Source of the DNA: Daucus carota subsp. sativus
Lineage: Eukaryota > Streptophyta > Magnoliopsida > Apiales > Apiaceae
DNA: 64,000 nt
Reading direction: 5' to 3'
Assembly (NCBI RefSeq): GCF_001625215.2
Contig: NC_030385.2
Coordinates: 34,497,598-34,561,597 of the forward strand
The notes under the pieces were generated by a model. The model had not been told where the DNA came from. It saw only the letters and a list, made by a program, of their open reading frames with translations, and did not search any database. A program made the translations under genes and the position numbers. The stretch's first letter is position 1. Each line of letters opens with the position of its first letter. This document shows positions 1-9,132 of this stretch, in pieces.

Positions 1-84
1 TAATAGTGGGTGAAGTGTATGAATTGAAATGGTCTGTTCATCCAAACTCCATCTAATAATGTTCTTCATCCTTTGTTGATGCAG

Positions 85-884
85 AAGAAATTGAGAAGTT
101 GGGCATTGTGGCAAAAGATATCAAGCCGAGGCAGAAAGAGCTGGTGCACAAATCAGGTTAAAGTTCTATTATTAAATTAAATGTGTTGAACCCGTTAATC
201 ATTTCATTTATTTCCCCTAATAATTTTATAACTTGTATATATGGTCAGGGAATTAATTATCCCATCAACTTGCAAATTGAACTTCCTACTGAATTTCATT
301 CTACTTGGAAGATTATTTGACATTAAAAATCTTCATTCTATCAGAATAATGCTTATTTACCAACTTATATTGCCTAATTCGTAAATTTATTGAGTTATTC
401 TTTAATTGGGTGATCTATGTCTTCTATGCGACTTGCATAGCTTAGGGTGCCGAGGTGACCATTGTTTATGGGAGAATGGGCTGTGTGATTGTATATAAAA
501 AAGATTCTCATAAGCTAGTGCGGCATATCATATAGTTGATTATCTATGGTAATTAGCAGCTCCCCATCCCCCTTCATATATTCGGGAAAAAATCTATGCT
601 ATTAACAGAAGCACCTCAAACATAAAGAATGTTTGCATGATTCCTCTTTTTATTATAGAACAATTGTTCTGGTATGGTATTTTGAATTACATCAAATAGT
701 GGCTAAAGTTTATATTCGTTCAAGGCACACGTACTGTTCGAGGTCAAATCTCCGAACTGGAATAGCTTATACAGTAACATGTTAATTTGTTATTCGTGTC
801 TGTCCTTCATCCTTTGTTGATGCAGGAGATATGAATCAGGGCCGTAACCAATTGTTGGACTCTGATCCCACTCTCAGTTATTAG
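85..884 (+). CDS. C-terminal two exons of an unidentified host protein
   Basis: Two exon-like blocks read through in one frame. The first (85-156) follows an acceptor ending TTGATGCAG and encodes EEIEKLGIVAKDIKPRQKEL and a few more residues, ending at a donor CAG|GTTAAA in phase 1. The second (826-884) follows an acceptor ending TTGATGCAG and reads GDMNQGRNQLLDSDPTLSY, then TAG at 882-884. The intron between them (157-825) is AT-rich and I see nothing else in it. Both acceptors share an identical 20-mer (65-84 and 806-825). The upstream exons lie outside the window. The charged, helix-prone sequence shows no domain I recognise. The frame and splice sites agree well; the function is unknown. 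Confidence 0.5.
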
Positions 885-1271
885 AGAACTCTGTTTGTAT
901 CGATGCAAATTAGGTTACGGTTCTGATGGTTGAAACAATGATTTGAATGAGAATGAAATTCTGCACGAATACATTTAGTGTCCAAGCACATGCATGGTAA
1001 TTGGCACATGTGTTTAGACATACATGAATGAAACTTTTTGTAATAGATTGACCATGATCTCTAGTTTTGTCTCGTGGCAATAGTTAGAGCTTGTAGGTTT
1101 GTTATTATTGAAAATGAGGAATGCTGTGGACTTGTATCTTACAACGAAATATAGAGCTCATTAGGCGTTCCCAACTTTGTAGTTTCTGCATCTTATGTTC
1201 TGTTGCGGAAACTGTTCTGGGTTTATCTTTAATGTTGAAAACTGTTCTGGGTTTATCTTTATGTTCTGTTG
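885..1271. other. 3' UTR and spacer with a short direct repeat
   Basis: This stretch has no convincing gene. It probably holds the 3' UTR of the gene ending at 884. At 1209-1260 a 22-base block (ACTGTTCTGGGTTTATCTTT core) occurs twice, 30 bases apart. The pair is flanked by two copies of ATGTTCTGTTG (1195-1205 and 1261-1271), so it looks like replication slippage. Confidence 0.45.
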
Positions 1272-1768
1272 TTGAAGGACATTGCAGAAGAACACGAATT
1301 AGATTGGGATACAGCTGCCTTGGAACAAGTCCCTTATTATCTGACCCAGATGCAGGATTTGCCACATCTGATTTTCCTCAAGTTCCAAAGGCATCACTTC
1401 CGTCCAAATACAGTTACTAGGACAGCCCCGGACATGCTCCCCTTCCCCGCTTCTGCCCTGTCTGGCCTTGATACTGAATCACCAAATTCTTCAGGTGATG
1501 AAGAATCTTATTCAGATAATTTGAAGGCAGAGCTTGAGGAAATGCTCCAGGAGAAATCAGAAAGCAAGGACGGCAAACCTCCTAATACTTCGGTTGGTGA
1601 AGATAAGCAATTTCTGCCATTCATATCTCGCCAACTACCATCCTCTACATCTCTCCCCCCAGCACCACTGTCTTGTACATCTTTTGAAAGAAAAAGCAAC
1701 CCTCCTCCATCTGTTTCAAGGACCAACACCGACGTTGATGTGGATTTGCTAGATGTTTCGGCTACTTG
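1272..1768 (+). pseudogene. IST1-like (Vps4 regulator, MVB pathway) C-terminal fragment
   Basis: The reading starts LKDIAEEHELDWD, which resembles the end of the IST1 domain of plant IST1-like proteins; these bind ESCRT-III/VPS4 in multivesicular body sorting. A low-complexity region follows with blocks such as FPQVPKASLP (in another frame), then LPFISRQLPSS, SNPPPSVS and DVDVDLLDV. The last resembles the start of the alanine-rich tail usual in this family. The first blocks lie in different frames, so at least one frameshift is present. The 5' part of the gene is absent, and the 3' end is cut where the SAP array begins (about 1769). The family call rests on remembered sequence character. An unrelated serine-rich protein is the alternative. 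Confidence 0.45.
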
Positions 1769-2062
1769 TAAAATATATTAAGATCATATCATCAACATCA
1801 TGCTAAAATAGTATAAATCAAAGACACAATACACATTACGCTAAAATCACAGGGATGTCCAAAGACACAATACACATTTGACATTACGGTAAAATCACAA
1901 GGATGTCCAACAATCCACCGGAACTAAAAACACTAAATCCTATTACACAAGAGAAATCTTGGTGCCATCATACTAATCATTTCACAAGCAGAATGCTGTG
2001 ATATAGAACAAAAGGATCCTACTTTGTTACTGAACTCTGGGTAAGGACATTGCATCTGGCTC

Positions 2063-2585
2063 CTAGATCTTGTCAAGCTTTTCTCTCTTGACTACGGGGT
2101 TGGCTTTCCTGATAGCATCCTTTCTAGCAGCCCGATAATCAAATGAGCACTCATGCTTTTCAGGGTAGCGATGATCTGCACAGTACAAGTTTCCACACCT
2201 GCAACTGAAACCTGTTAAACCAAAACGTTTCCCACAACTGCAGCACCTATTTGGTCCCACTTTAACTTTCACCTCTGAATCCTGGTTTGAGGATGATGAG
2301 TCACCCGGTGCTAAAGTGGTAGAAATTTTTGACTCCACATCTCCAGCTTGCAAATTAATGGTGTCACCAACTGCTGGTTCCTTGTGGGTACTGCCAGAGC
2401 CATCGTGCACAATATTTTCAGTAAATGTTGCTGCGAGTTTTTCAAGCCCGTGTTTGAGTATCATGTCTTTGTAGCACTTGGAGCACATGTTCATAGTCTC
2501 TGCAGTGCCAAAAAAGCCACAGTTGTTGACACAAAGAATGGGTTTTTCAGGAGATTGGGAGCCTTTCTCCTTTGACGCCCTCCAT
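2063..2585 (-). pseudogene. A20/AN1 zinc-finger SAP copy 1, start codon out of frame
   Basis: It encodes an A20 finger ([21 protein letters not shown]-x3-C-x11-C-x2-C), a serine-rich linker and an AN1 finger ([20 protein letters not shown], then [12 protein letters not shown]), ending in the family-typical KREKLDKI. Plant SAPs of about 170 residues with this order act in stress responses, partly as ubiquitin binders or E3 ligases. The ATG used by the sister copies is at 2585, but one extra G just after it (CCC for CC at 2578-2580 on the plus strand) puts it out of frame. The in-frame upstream codon at 2593 is TTG. The first in-frame ATG would remove half of the A20 finger. The rest is intact, so the break looks recent, or it is an assembly error. 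Confidence 0.8.
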
Positions 2586-2603
2586 CTATTCAACTACCCT
2601 GCA

Positions 2604-2960
2604 ATATGGGATCATCTCATAATCTGTCCTGAATACTATAAAAAGAAGACTTGGAATACAAATCTCACAAATCACAGCCTCAAAATCAAAAGGGATACAA
2701 ATGATTCCTATGTTTGCACAAACTATAAATGAAAAGTACTAATATAAAAAATATTAATTAAACAAAATGAAAAATAACACAAAAATCATAAACATATGAG
2801 ATGGAATCCGAGTACCTCAAGTAAAAGGTTGGGATAACCGGAGAAGATCTAGAGGTAATGCTGGTACTCTGTTGCCAGGTTGAAGTTGAAGTTGGAGAAA
2901 GAGGTGTCCAACATGACAACATACTAATTAACTTGATGAAAATATATATGAAAATGATTA
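2604..2960 (-). promoter_or_regulatory. Leader intron, leader exon and TATA region of SAP copy 1
   Basis: Reading the minus strand, a candidate TATA box (CATATATATTTT, about 2942-2955) precedes a leader exon that ends at donor GAG|GTACTC (about 2817). The leader intron runs to acceptor ATATTGCAG|GG at about 2604, some 15 bases before the start codon. Plant SAP genes commonly have one 5' UTR intron and an intronless coding region, which this matches. The same layout recurs at copies 5 and 7. Confidence 0.6.
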
Positions 2961-3172
2961 TTTGAAGTCGGTTTGTTTCATGATTTTTTGTTTTTTCCGC
3001 CGACAGGAGTAACTGATGTATTTTAAAGTGATAAAAAAATGGATGGCGTTTTGTTTTGTCTGACAGCTTCAGTCACAGATAAAAATTGCATGGCGTTTTG
3101 TTTTGTTCTGTCAGCAGTAATCTAATAACTGATCTCTTTTAAAGATCATCACATTTTCTATGCACAATAGTA

Positions 3173-3338
3173 CTCCCTTCATTCCAAAATAATAATCGCC
3201 CATTACTTTTCAAATTTTCTTTTTGTGAATATAATATGGATGTTAAACTTTTATTTGAAAAAAGAAAATTCGAAAAATCATACATAAAAGTATGTTTTGC
3301 ACAAAGTCAAAATGACTATTATTTTGAGATAGACGGAG
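3173..3338. mobile_element. Stowaway-like MITE (family 1), unit A
   Basis: A 166-bp element with TA at both ends (3171-3172 and 3339-3340). Its inverted termini begin CTCCCTTCATTCCAAAATAA on the left and read CTCCGTCTATCTCAAAATAA from the right. TA target duplication and a CTCCCTC terminus fit Tc1/mariner-derived Stowaway MITEs. Sister copies lie at the same place in other units, so the insertion predates the array. Confidence 0.7.
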
Positions 3339-3350
3339 TATAAAAATAAT

Positions 3351-3520
3351 TATTGGAATACAAATTTCACGACTTCAAAATCAAGAGGGGCACAAATGAT
3401 TCCATGCACAAAATATAAATGAAAGGTACAAGTATAAATAAATATAAACTAAAAATTAAAAATAATAGAAATATGAGACGAGATCAAATTACTCCAGTAT
3501 ATCCTATCTTGAGTTCGTTT
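3351..3520 (-). repeat. Degenerate second copy of the SAP leader intron (unit A)
   Basis: The plus-strand block TTGGAATACAAATTTCAC through CACAAATGATTCC, GCACAAAATATAAATGAAA and ATATGAGACGAGATC follows, block for block, the leader intron at about 2650-2810. It carries scattered substitutions and small deletions and has no splice signals. It suggests an older duplication within the ancestral unit. Equivalent copies are at about 5466-5620, 40960-41100, 43730-43900 and 60884-61040. Confidence 0.6.
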
Positions 3521-3884
3521 GAAAATATTATTGAATAATAAATTTAAAGTAAAACTCATTTTAACCAACACAAAACTAAACATTAATGAAAGATCAATCA
3601 CATTAAAAGAGTATTTACGAAATGGTAATACATTTGGAGTATATGAAATTGTAATTAATTTTAATTAGCAAAAGAAATGTTTTATGAAATACTATTTTCA
3701 ATTTAATAACTAAAATATATTTATTTTATATTTGTTCTGAGTTATTAATTAACGATAAAAATATTGACATAATTAATAAGGTATATATCTTAACAATTTT
3801 TTAATATTAAAAGTAAATTTTCATAAACTAATCTTAATATAATTAATGAACAAATGAATATAAATATAATCTCATATAATCTAC

Positions 3885-4339
3885 TATATCCTCTATCGTT
3901 AGTCCCTTTACATTTTTCAGGTATTTTTAAGAGTTTTGACTGCACACTTATAAATATATTTTTGAAAGTTTTCTTTTTATGTATAATAATATGACATAAT
4001 ATTTTTATTCACAAAAAGATAATTTAAAAAATGAAAAATTTAATCTTGAATACAAAACTCTTAAAATACGTGCAAAAAAGTCAAGAGATTAACATATTCT
4101 AACATATTCGCTCTCTTATGATATATTAGTCTCTTGACTTTTTTTTACTTATTTTTAGAAGTTTTGATCGCATATTTGTAAATATTATTTTTAAAAATTT
4201 ATTTTTGTGAATAAAAATATGATACTAATATTTTTAATTCCAAAACAAATTTCAAAAATAATATTTATAAGTGTACCGACAAATCTCTTTTAAATATGTG
4301 AGAAAAAAGTCAAGCAACTATCATATAGAGGACGAGGAG
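3885..4339. mobile_element. Pair of related Stowaway-like MITEs (family 2), unit A
   Basis: Two adjacent AT-rich elements share termini of the type CTCCTCTATCGTTAGTCTC and CTCCCTCTCTTATGATATAT, each followed by a TTGACTTTTTT-like block and closed by its inverse (AAAAAGTCAAG). The outer right end is GAGGACGAGGAG followed by TA. The same pair occurs at about 5997-6449, 11100-11527, 41488-41938 and 44298-44763, so the pair was in the ancestral unit. The interval 3520-3885 is AT-rich and I see no gene in it. Confidence 0.6.
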
Positions 4340-4521
4340 TACTTCATTCCTAAAATAAATTATTACAATATAATTAAAATCATATAAAAAATATGTAGAG
4401 AAGGTATATACAAACCTTAATAACATCATGCTAAAATAGTATAAACCAAAGACAAAATAAACATTAAGGTAAAATCACAAGAATGTCCAACAATCCACCT
4501 GAACAAAAACACCAAATCCTA

Positions 4522-5169
4522 TTACAGAAAAATCTTAGTGCCATCATTAATCATACTAATCATTTCACAAGGAGAATGATGTGACGACAGAGAACAAAAG
4601 GAACCTTCTTTGTTACTGAACTCTGGGGACGGCCATTGCATCTGGCTCCTAGATCCTGTCAAGCTTTTCTTTTTGGCCACAGGGTTGGCTTTCCTGATAG
4701 CATCATTTCCAGCAGCCCGATTATCAAATGAGCACTCATGCTTGTCAGGGTAGCGATGATCTGCACAGTACAAGTTTCCACACCTGCAACTGGAACCTGT
4801 TAAACCAACACGTTTCCCACAACTGCAACACCTATTTGGTCCCACTTTAACTTTCACCTCTGAATCCTGGTTTGAGGATGATGAGTCACCCGGTGCTACA
4901 GTAGTGGATTTTTTTGATTCCGAATCTCCCGCTTGCAAATTAATGCTGTCACCAACTGCAGGTTCCCTGTGGGTACTGCCAGATCCACCTTGCACAATAT
5001 TCACAATAGATGTTGCTGTGAGTTTTTCAAGATTGTGTTTCAGTATCATGTCTTTGTAGCACTTGGAGCACATGTTCATAGTCTCTGCAGTGCCAAAAAA
5101 GCCACAGTTGTTGACACAAAGAATGGGTTCTTCTGGAGATTGGGAGCCTTTCTCCTTTGACGCCTCCAT
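4522..5169 (-). CDS. A20/AN1 zinc-finger SAP copy 2, tail-extended, promoter lost
   Basis: An open frame of 215 residues from ATG 5169, in the context CCTCCATC shared by most copies. The A20 finger ([20 protein letters not shown]) is near residues 18-37 and AN1 ([32 protein letters not shown]) near 113-150. A one-base deletion relative to copy 1 in the final lysine codons turns KREKLDKI-stop into KKKSLTGSRSQMQW and about 30 further residues read through the old 3' UTR. Upstream, the leader intron acceptor survives, but DNA from about 5380 jumps straight into the distal MITE. Leader exon, splice donor and TATA region are therefore missing, and the copy may be silent. Confidence 0.8.
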   Translation of the reverse strand: MEASKEKGSQSPEEPILCVNNCGFFGTAETMNMCSKCYKDMILKHNLEKLTATSIVNIVQGGSGSTHREPAVGDSINLQAGDSESKKSTTVAPGDSSSSNQDSEVKVKVGPNRCCSCGKRVGLTGSSCRCGNLYCADHRYPDKHECSFDNRAAGNDAIRKANPVAKKKSLTGSRSQMQWPSPEFSNKEGSFCSLSSHHSPCEMISMINDGTKIFL

Positions 5170-5382
5170 CTATTCAACTACCCTCAATATGGGATAATCA
5201 CATAATCTATCCTGAATACTATAAAAACAAGACTTGGAAACACAAATCACAGCCTCAAAATCAAAAGGGATACAAATGATTCCTATGTTTGCACAAACTA
5301 TAAATGAAAAGTACAAATATAAAAAAATATTAATTAAACAAAATGAAAAATAACACAAAAATCATAAACATATGAGATAAAT

Positions 5383-5640
5383 TCGAAGATAAATACATAA
5401 AAGCATGTTTTGCGCAAAAGTCAAAACTACTATTATTTTGAAATAGAGAGAGTATAAAAATATTTGTTGAATTGAAATACAAATTTCACAGCCTAAAAAT
5501 CAAGAGTGGCACAAATGAATCCTTGCACAAAATATAAATGAAAGGTACAAGTATAAATAAATATAAATTAAAAATAACAGAAATATGTGACTGGATCAAA
5601 TTACTCCGGTGTATCCCATCTTGAGTTCATTTAATACTAT
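5383..5640. repeat. MITE remnant and degenerate leader copy, unit B
   Basis: The left breakpoint (about 5380) joins leader-intron sequence ending CATATGAGAT to the right half of the family-1 MITE, which ends near GAGAGAGTATA at about 5455. The degenerate leader-intron copy follows. About 440 bp present in unit A are missing here. Confidence 0.55.
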
Positions 5641-5996
5641 TATTGAAAAATAAGTTTAAAGTAAAACTCATTTTATCCAACACAAAACCAAACATTAATG
5701 AAGATCTATCACATTAAAAGAGTATTTATGAAATAGTGATACAATTGGAGTATATGAAATTATAATTATTTTTAATTAGCCAAAGAGATGTTTTATAAAA
5801 TACTATTTCAATTTAATAACTAAAATATATTTATTTTATATTTGTTCTAAGTTATTAATTATCGATAAAAAATATTGATATAATTAATAAGGTCTATATC
5901 TTAACTTTTTTTTAATATTTCATGTAAATTTTCATAAACTAATCTTAATATAATTAATGAACAAATGATTATAAATTTAATCTCATATAATGTACT

Positions 5997-6449
5997 ATAT
6001 CATCTATCGTTAGTCTCTTTACTTTTTTACGTATTTTTAAGAGTTTTGACTGCACACTTATAAATATTTGTTTAAAAATTTTCTTTTTATGAATAAAAAT
6101 ATGACATAATATATTTATTCACAAAAAGATAATTTAAAAAATAATAAATTTAATCATGCGTACAAAACTCTTAAAATACGTGCAAAAATGTCAAGAGATT
6201 AACATATTCTAACATACTCCCTCTCTTATGATATATTAGTCTCTTGACTTTTTTTCACGTATTTTTAAGAATATTGACCGAATATTTGTAAATATTATTT
6301 TTAAAAATTTATTTTTGTGAATAAAAATATGATACTGATATTTTTATTCCCAAAAAAAATTTCAAAAATAATATTTATAAGTGTATGATCAAATCTCATA
6401 AAAGTATGTGAGAAAAAAGTCAAGCAACAATTATATAGAGGACGAGGAG
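5997..6449. mobile_element. Pair of Stowaway-like MITEs (family 2), unit B
   Basis: Same arrangement as in unit A: CATCTATCGTTAGTCTCTTT opens the left element, CTCCCTCTCTTATGATATAT the right one (about 6214), and GAGGACGAGGAG then TA closes it. The preceding 5640-5997 is AT-rich array DNA without a gene. Confidence 0.55.
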
Positions 6450-6547
6450 TACTTCATTTCTAAAATAAATTATTGAAATATAATTAAAATCACATAAAAA
6501 ATATGTTCCCATCCTGGATAAAGATGAGGTATATACAAACCATAATA

Positions 6548-7326
6548 TCTATACTATACTATAAAAAGCCAACATAGGTATAATTTGTAGTCGTACAAAA
6601 TTTTGGTTTGGTACTTTCCTCTAAAACTAAAAGTCTACAAGTAGATATCTATTAAATAGTTTCATATACTAAAAACACTCCTTATGTATATTAATATCTT
6701 TTTAAATATTATAAAACAAAATTTTGGTTTGGTACTCTCCTCTAAAACTAAAAGTCTACAAGTAGATATCTATTAAACAGTTTCATATACTAAAAACACT
6801 CCTTATGTATATTAATATCTTTTTAAATATAATTTATAATTAGTTAAAAAAAAGGTCAAACTACTGTTAATAATATATATTAATATTAAAAATTACTTAT
6901 AGATAAACGTATAACTAATTATAAATATACAATTTTGAATATCTTTTGTCTAAAATACATATAAATAATTAAAGACGCTACTTTTTAATTATAACGTATT
7001 CTACTCGAAATTTAACACTTACGTATTCTATTTCATTACAAACACGAGTCATTACGTAACATATGAAGATATATGAAATAGGAAAAATTTGATTTAAATT
7101 GAATAATAAACTGTCGCATATTAATATAAAAAATATTTATAGATAGATAATAAATTGTGAAAGCTAAATTTCCGTTAGAAGATATAACGAGTTGGTTAAT
7201 ATAATTTAACTAAAATCCAATTCATTAATATTAAAATACTAATAAAATGGTGTTAAAGAATTAAATTATAATCAATAAATTACGAATCATATACCCGCCC
7301 GTGCTTTGCACGGGGTTAAAGGCTAG
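6548..7326 (+). mobile_element. Non-autonomous Helitron 1
   Basis: It starts TCTATACTATACTATAAAAA directly after an A and ends CTAG directly before a T, as expected for Helitron insertion between A and T. Eight bases before CTAG is a hairpin with perfect 7-bp arms (CCCGTGC, loop TTT, GCACGGG, 7298-7314). There are no terminal inverted repeats, no target duplication and no Rep/helicase gene. Sister array units lack it. Inside, a block of about 118 bp (starting near 6597, containing AAGTCTACAAGTAGATATCT) is directly repeated from about 6715. Confidence 0.85.
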
Positions 7327-7329
7327 TAA

Positions 7330-7744
7330 TCTATACTATACTATAATATAATAAGCCAACATAGGTTTAATTTGTAGTCGTATAAAATTTTGGTTTGGTC
7401 ATCTCCTTTATAATTACAAGTCGGTCACATGTAGACTTCTCTTACTCTTAGAATATTAAAGAGTTTTATACCGTTCAAATTACAAACAATGTAATACAAG
7501 ATAAAAAACTCCACCATTATTTTTTTAAATATAATTTATATATTATTTATATACTATATTATAATAAACCGATATTGGTATAATTCGTAGTCGTCCGAAA
7601 AATGTAATCAGTTGGTAAATATAATCTGGTTAAAATCTGATTCATTAATACTAAAATACTAATAAAATGATGTTAAAATTTAAATTATAATTAATAAATC
7701 ACAAATTTTATATCCGCCCGTGCTTCGCACGGGTTAAAGGCTAG
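7330..7744 (+). mobile_element. Non-autonomous Helitron 2
   Basis: It starts TCTATACTATACTATAATAT after an A, three bases beyond the end of Helitron 1, and ends CTAG before T at 7741-7744. The 3' hairpin is CCCGTGC, TTC, GCACGGG. The first 60 bases and last 120 bases resemble Helitron 1, so they share a family. At about 7546 an internal 5'-end-like block (ATACTATATTATAATAAACC, then TGGTATAATTCGTAGTCG) suggests a nested or recombined older copy. Confidence 0.8.
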
Positions 7745-7984
7745 TATTAAGATAATACACTAGCATCATGCTATAATAGTATAAACAAAAGACAAAATAA
7801 ACATTAAAGTAAAATTATAAGAATGTCCAACAATCTACCTGAACAAAAACACTAAATCCTATTACAGAGAAATCTTAGTGCCATCATTGATCATACTAAT
7901 CATTTCACAAGGAGAATGCTGTGACAGAGAAAAAAAGATCCTACTTTGTTACTGAACTCTGGGGACGGCCATTGCATCTGGCTC

Positions 7985-8507
7985 CTAGATCTTGTCAAGC
8001 TTTTCTTTTTACCACCCGGTTGGCTTTCCTGATAGCATCCTTTCCCGCTGAAGCCTGATAATCAAATGAGCACTCATGCTTGTCAGGGTAGCGATGATCT
8101 GCACAGTACAAGTTTCCACACCTTCAACTAAAACGTGTTAAACCAACATGTTTCCGACAACTGCAGCAACTATTTGGTCCCACTTTAACTTTCACCTCTG
8201 AATCCTGGTTTGAGGATGATGAGTCAACCGGTGCTAAAGTGGTGAAAAATTTTGACTGCACATCTCCGGCTTGCAAATTAATGGTGTCACCAGCTGCAGG
8301 TTCCTTGTGGGTACTGCCAGAGCCACCTTGCACAATATTTTCAGTAGATGTTGATGCGAGTTTTTTAAGTCCGTGTTTGAGTATCATGTCTTTGTAGCAC
8401 TTGGAGCACATGTTCATAGTCTCTGCAGTGCCAAAAAACCCACAGTTGTTGACAGAAAGAATGGGTTTTTCTGGAGATTGGGAGCCTTTCTCCTTTGACG
8501 CCTCCAT
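7985..8507 (-). pseudogene. A20/AN1 zinc-finger SAP copy 3, nonsense in AN1
   Basis: ATG at 8507 opens 127 residues with a complete A20 finger ([20 protein letters not shown], with the first C changed to S). The frame stops in the AN1 finger, where the TGC seen in sister copies reads TGA (8124-8126). One AN1 residue before it is also altered (SCRKHVGLTRFS). Homology continues to about 7985 with small indels. The upstream leader has lost the donor block GAGTACCTCAAG found in other units. It is most likely a pseudogene. Confidence 0.8.
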
Positions 8508-9067
8508 CTATTCAACTACCTTGCGATATGGGATCATCTCATAATCTGTCCTGAATACTATAAAAACAAGACTTGGAATACAAATCTCATAAATCACAGC
8601 CTCAAAATCAAAAGGGATACAAATGATTCCTATGTTTGCACAAACTATAAATGAAATGTAAAAATATAAAAAAATATTAATTAAACAAAATGAAAAATAA
8701 CACAAAAATCATAAACATATGAGATGGAATCCCGGAGAAGATCTAGAGGCAATGCTGGTATTCGGTGGCCAGGTTGAAGTTGAAGTTGGAGAAATAGGTG
8801 CCCAACATGACTATGAACATACTAATTAACTTGATGAAAATATATATGAAATGATTATTTGAAGTCGGTTTGATTCATGGTGTTTTGTTTTTTCCGCCGG
8901 CAGGAATAACTGATGTCTTTAAAAGTGATATAAAAATGCATGGCGTTTTGTTTTGTCTGACAGCTTCAGGAACAAATAAAAATTGCATGACGTTTTGTTT
9001 TGTTCGTCAGCAGTAATCCAGTAAGTAATCTCTTTAAAGATCATCACATATTCTATGCACAATACTG

Positions 9068-9132
9068 CTCCCTCCATTCTAAAATAATAGCTAGTCGACT
9101 ATTATTTTTCAAATTTTCTTTTTATGAATATA
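9068..9132. mobile_element. Left part of family-1 MITE, cut by the CACTA element
   Basis: CTCCCTCCATTCTAAAATAA begins at 9068 and runs to GAATATA. The CACTA element follows. To its right (10936 onward, ATAATATGGATATTATG) the MITE continues only a short way before rearranged array DNA. Confidence 0.6.

Noticed and set aside
720-775. tRNA- or SINE-like GTTCGAGGTCAAATCTCC in the first intron
   Set aside because: It resembles a B-box only loosely. There is no A-box at proper distance, no cloverleaf and no poly-A tail.
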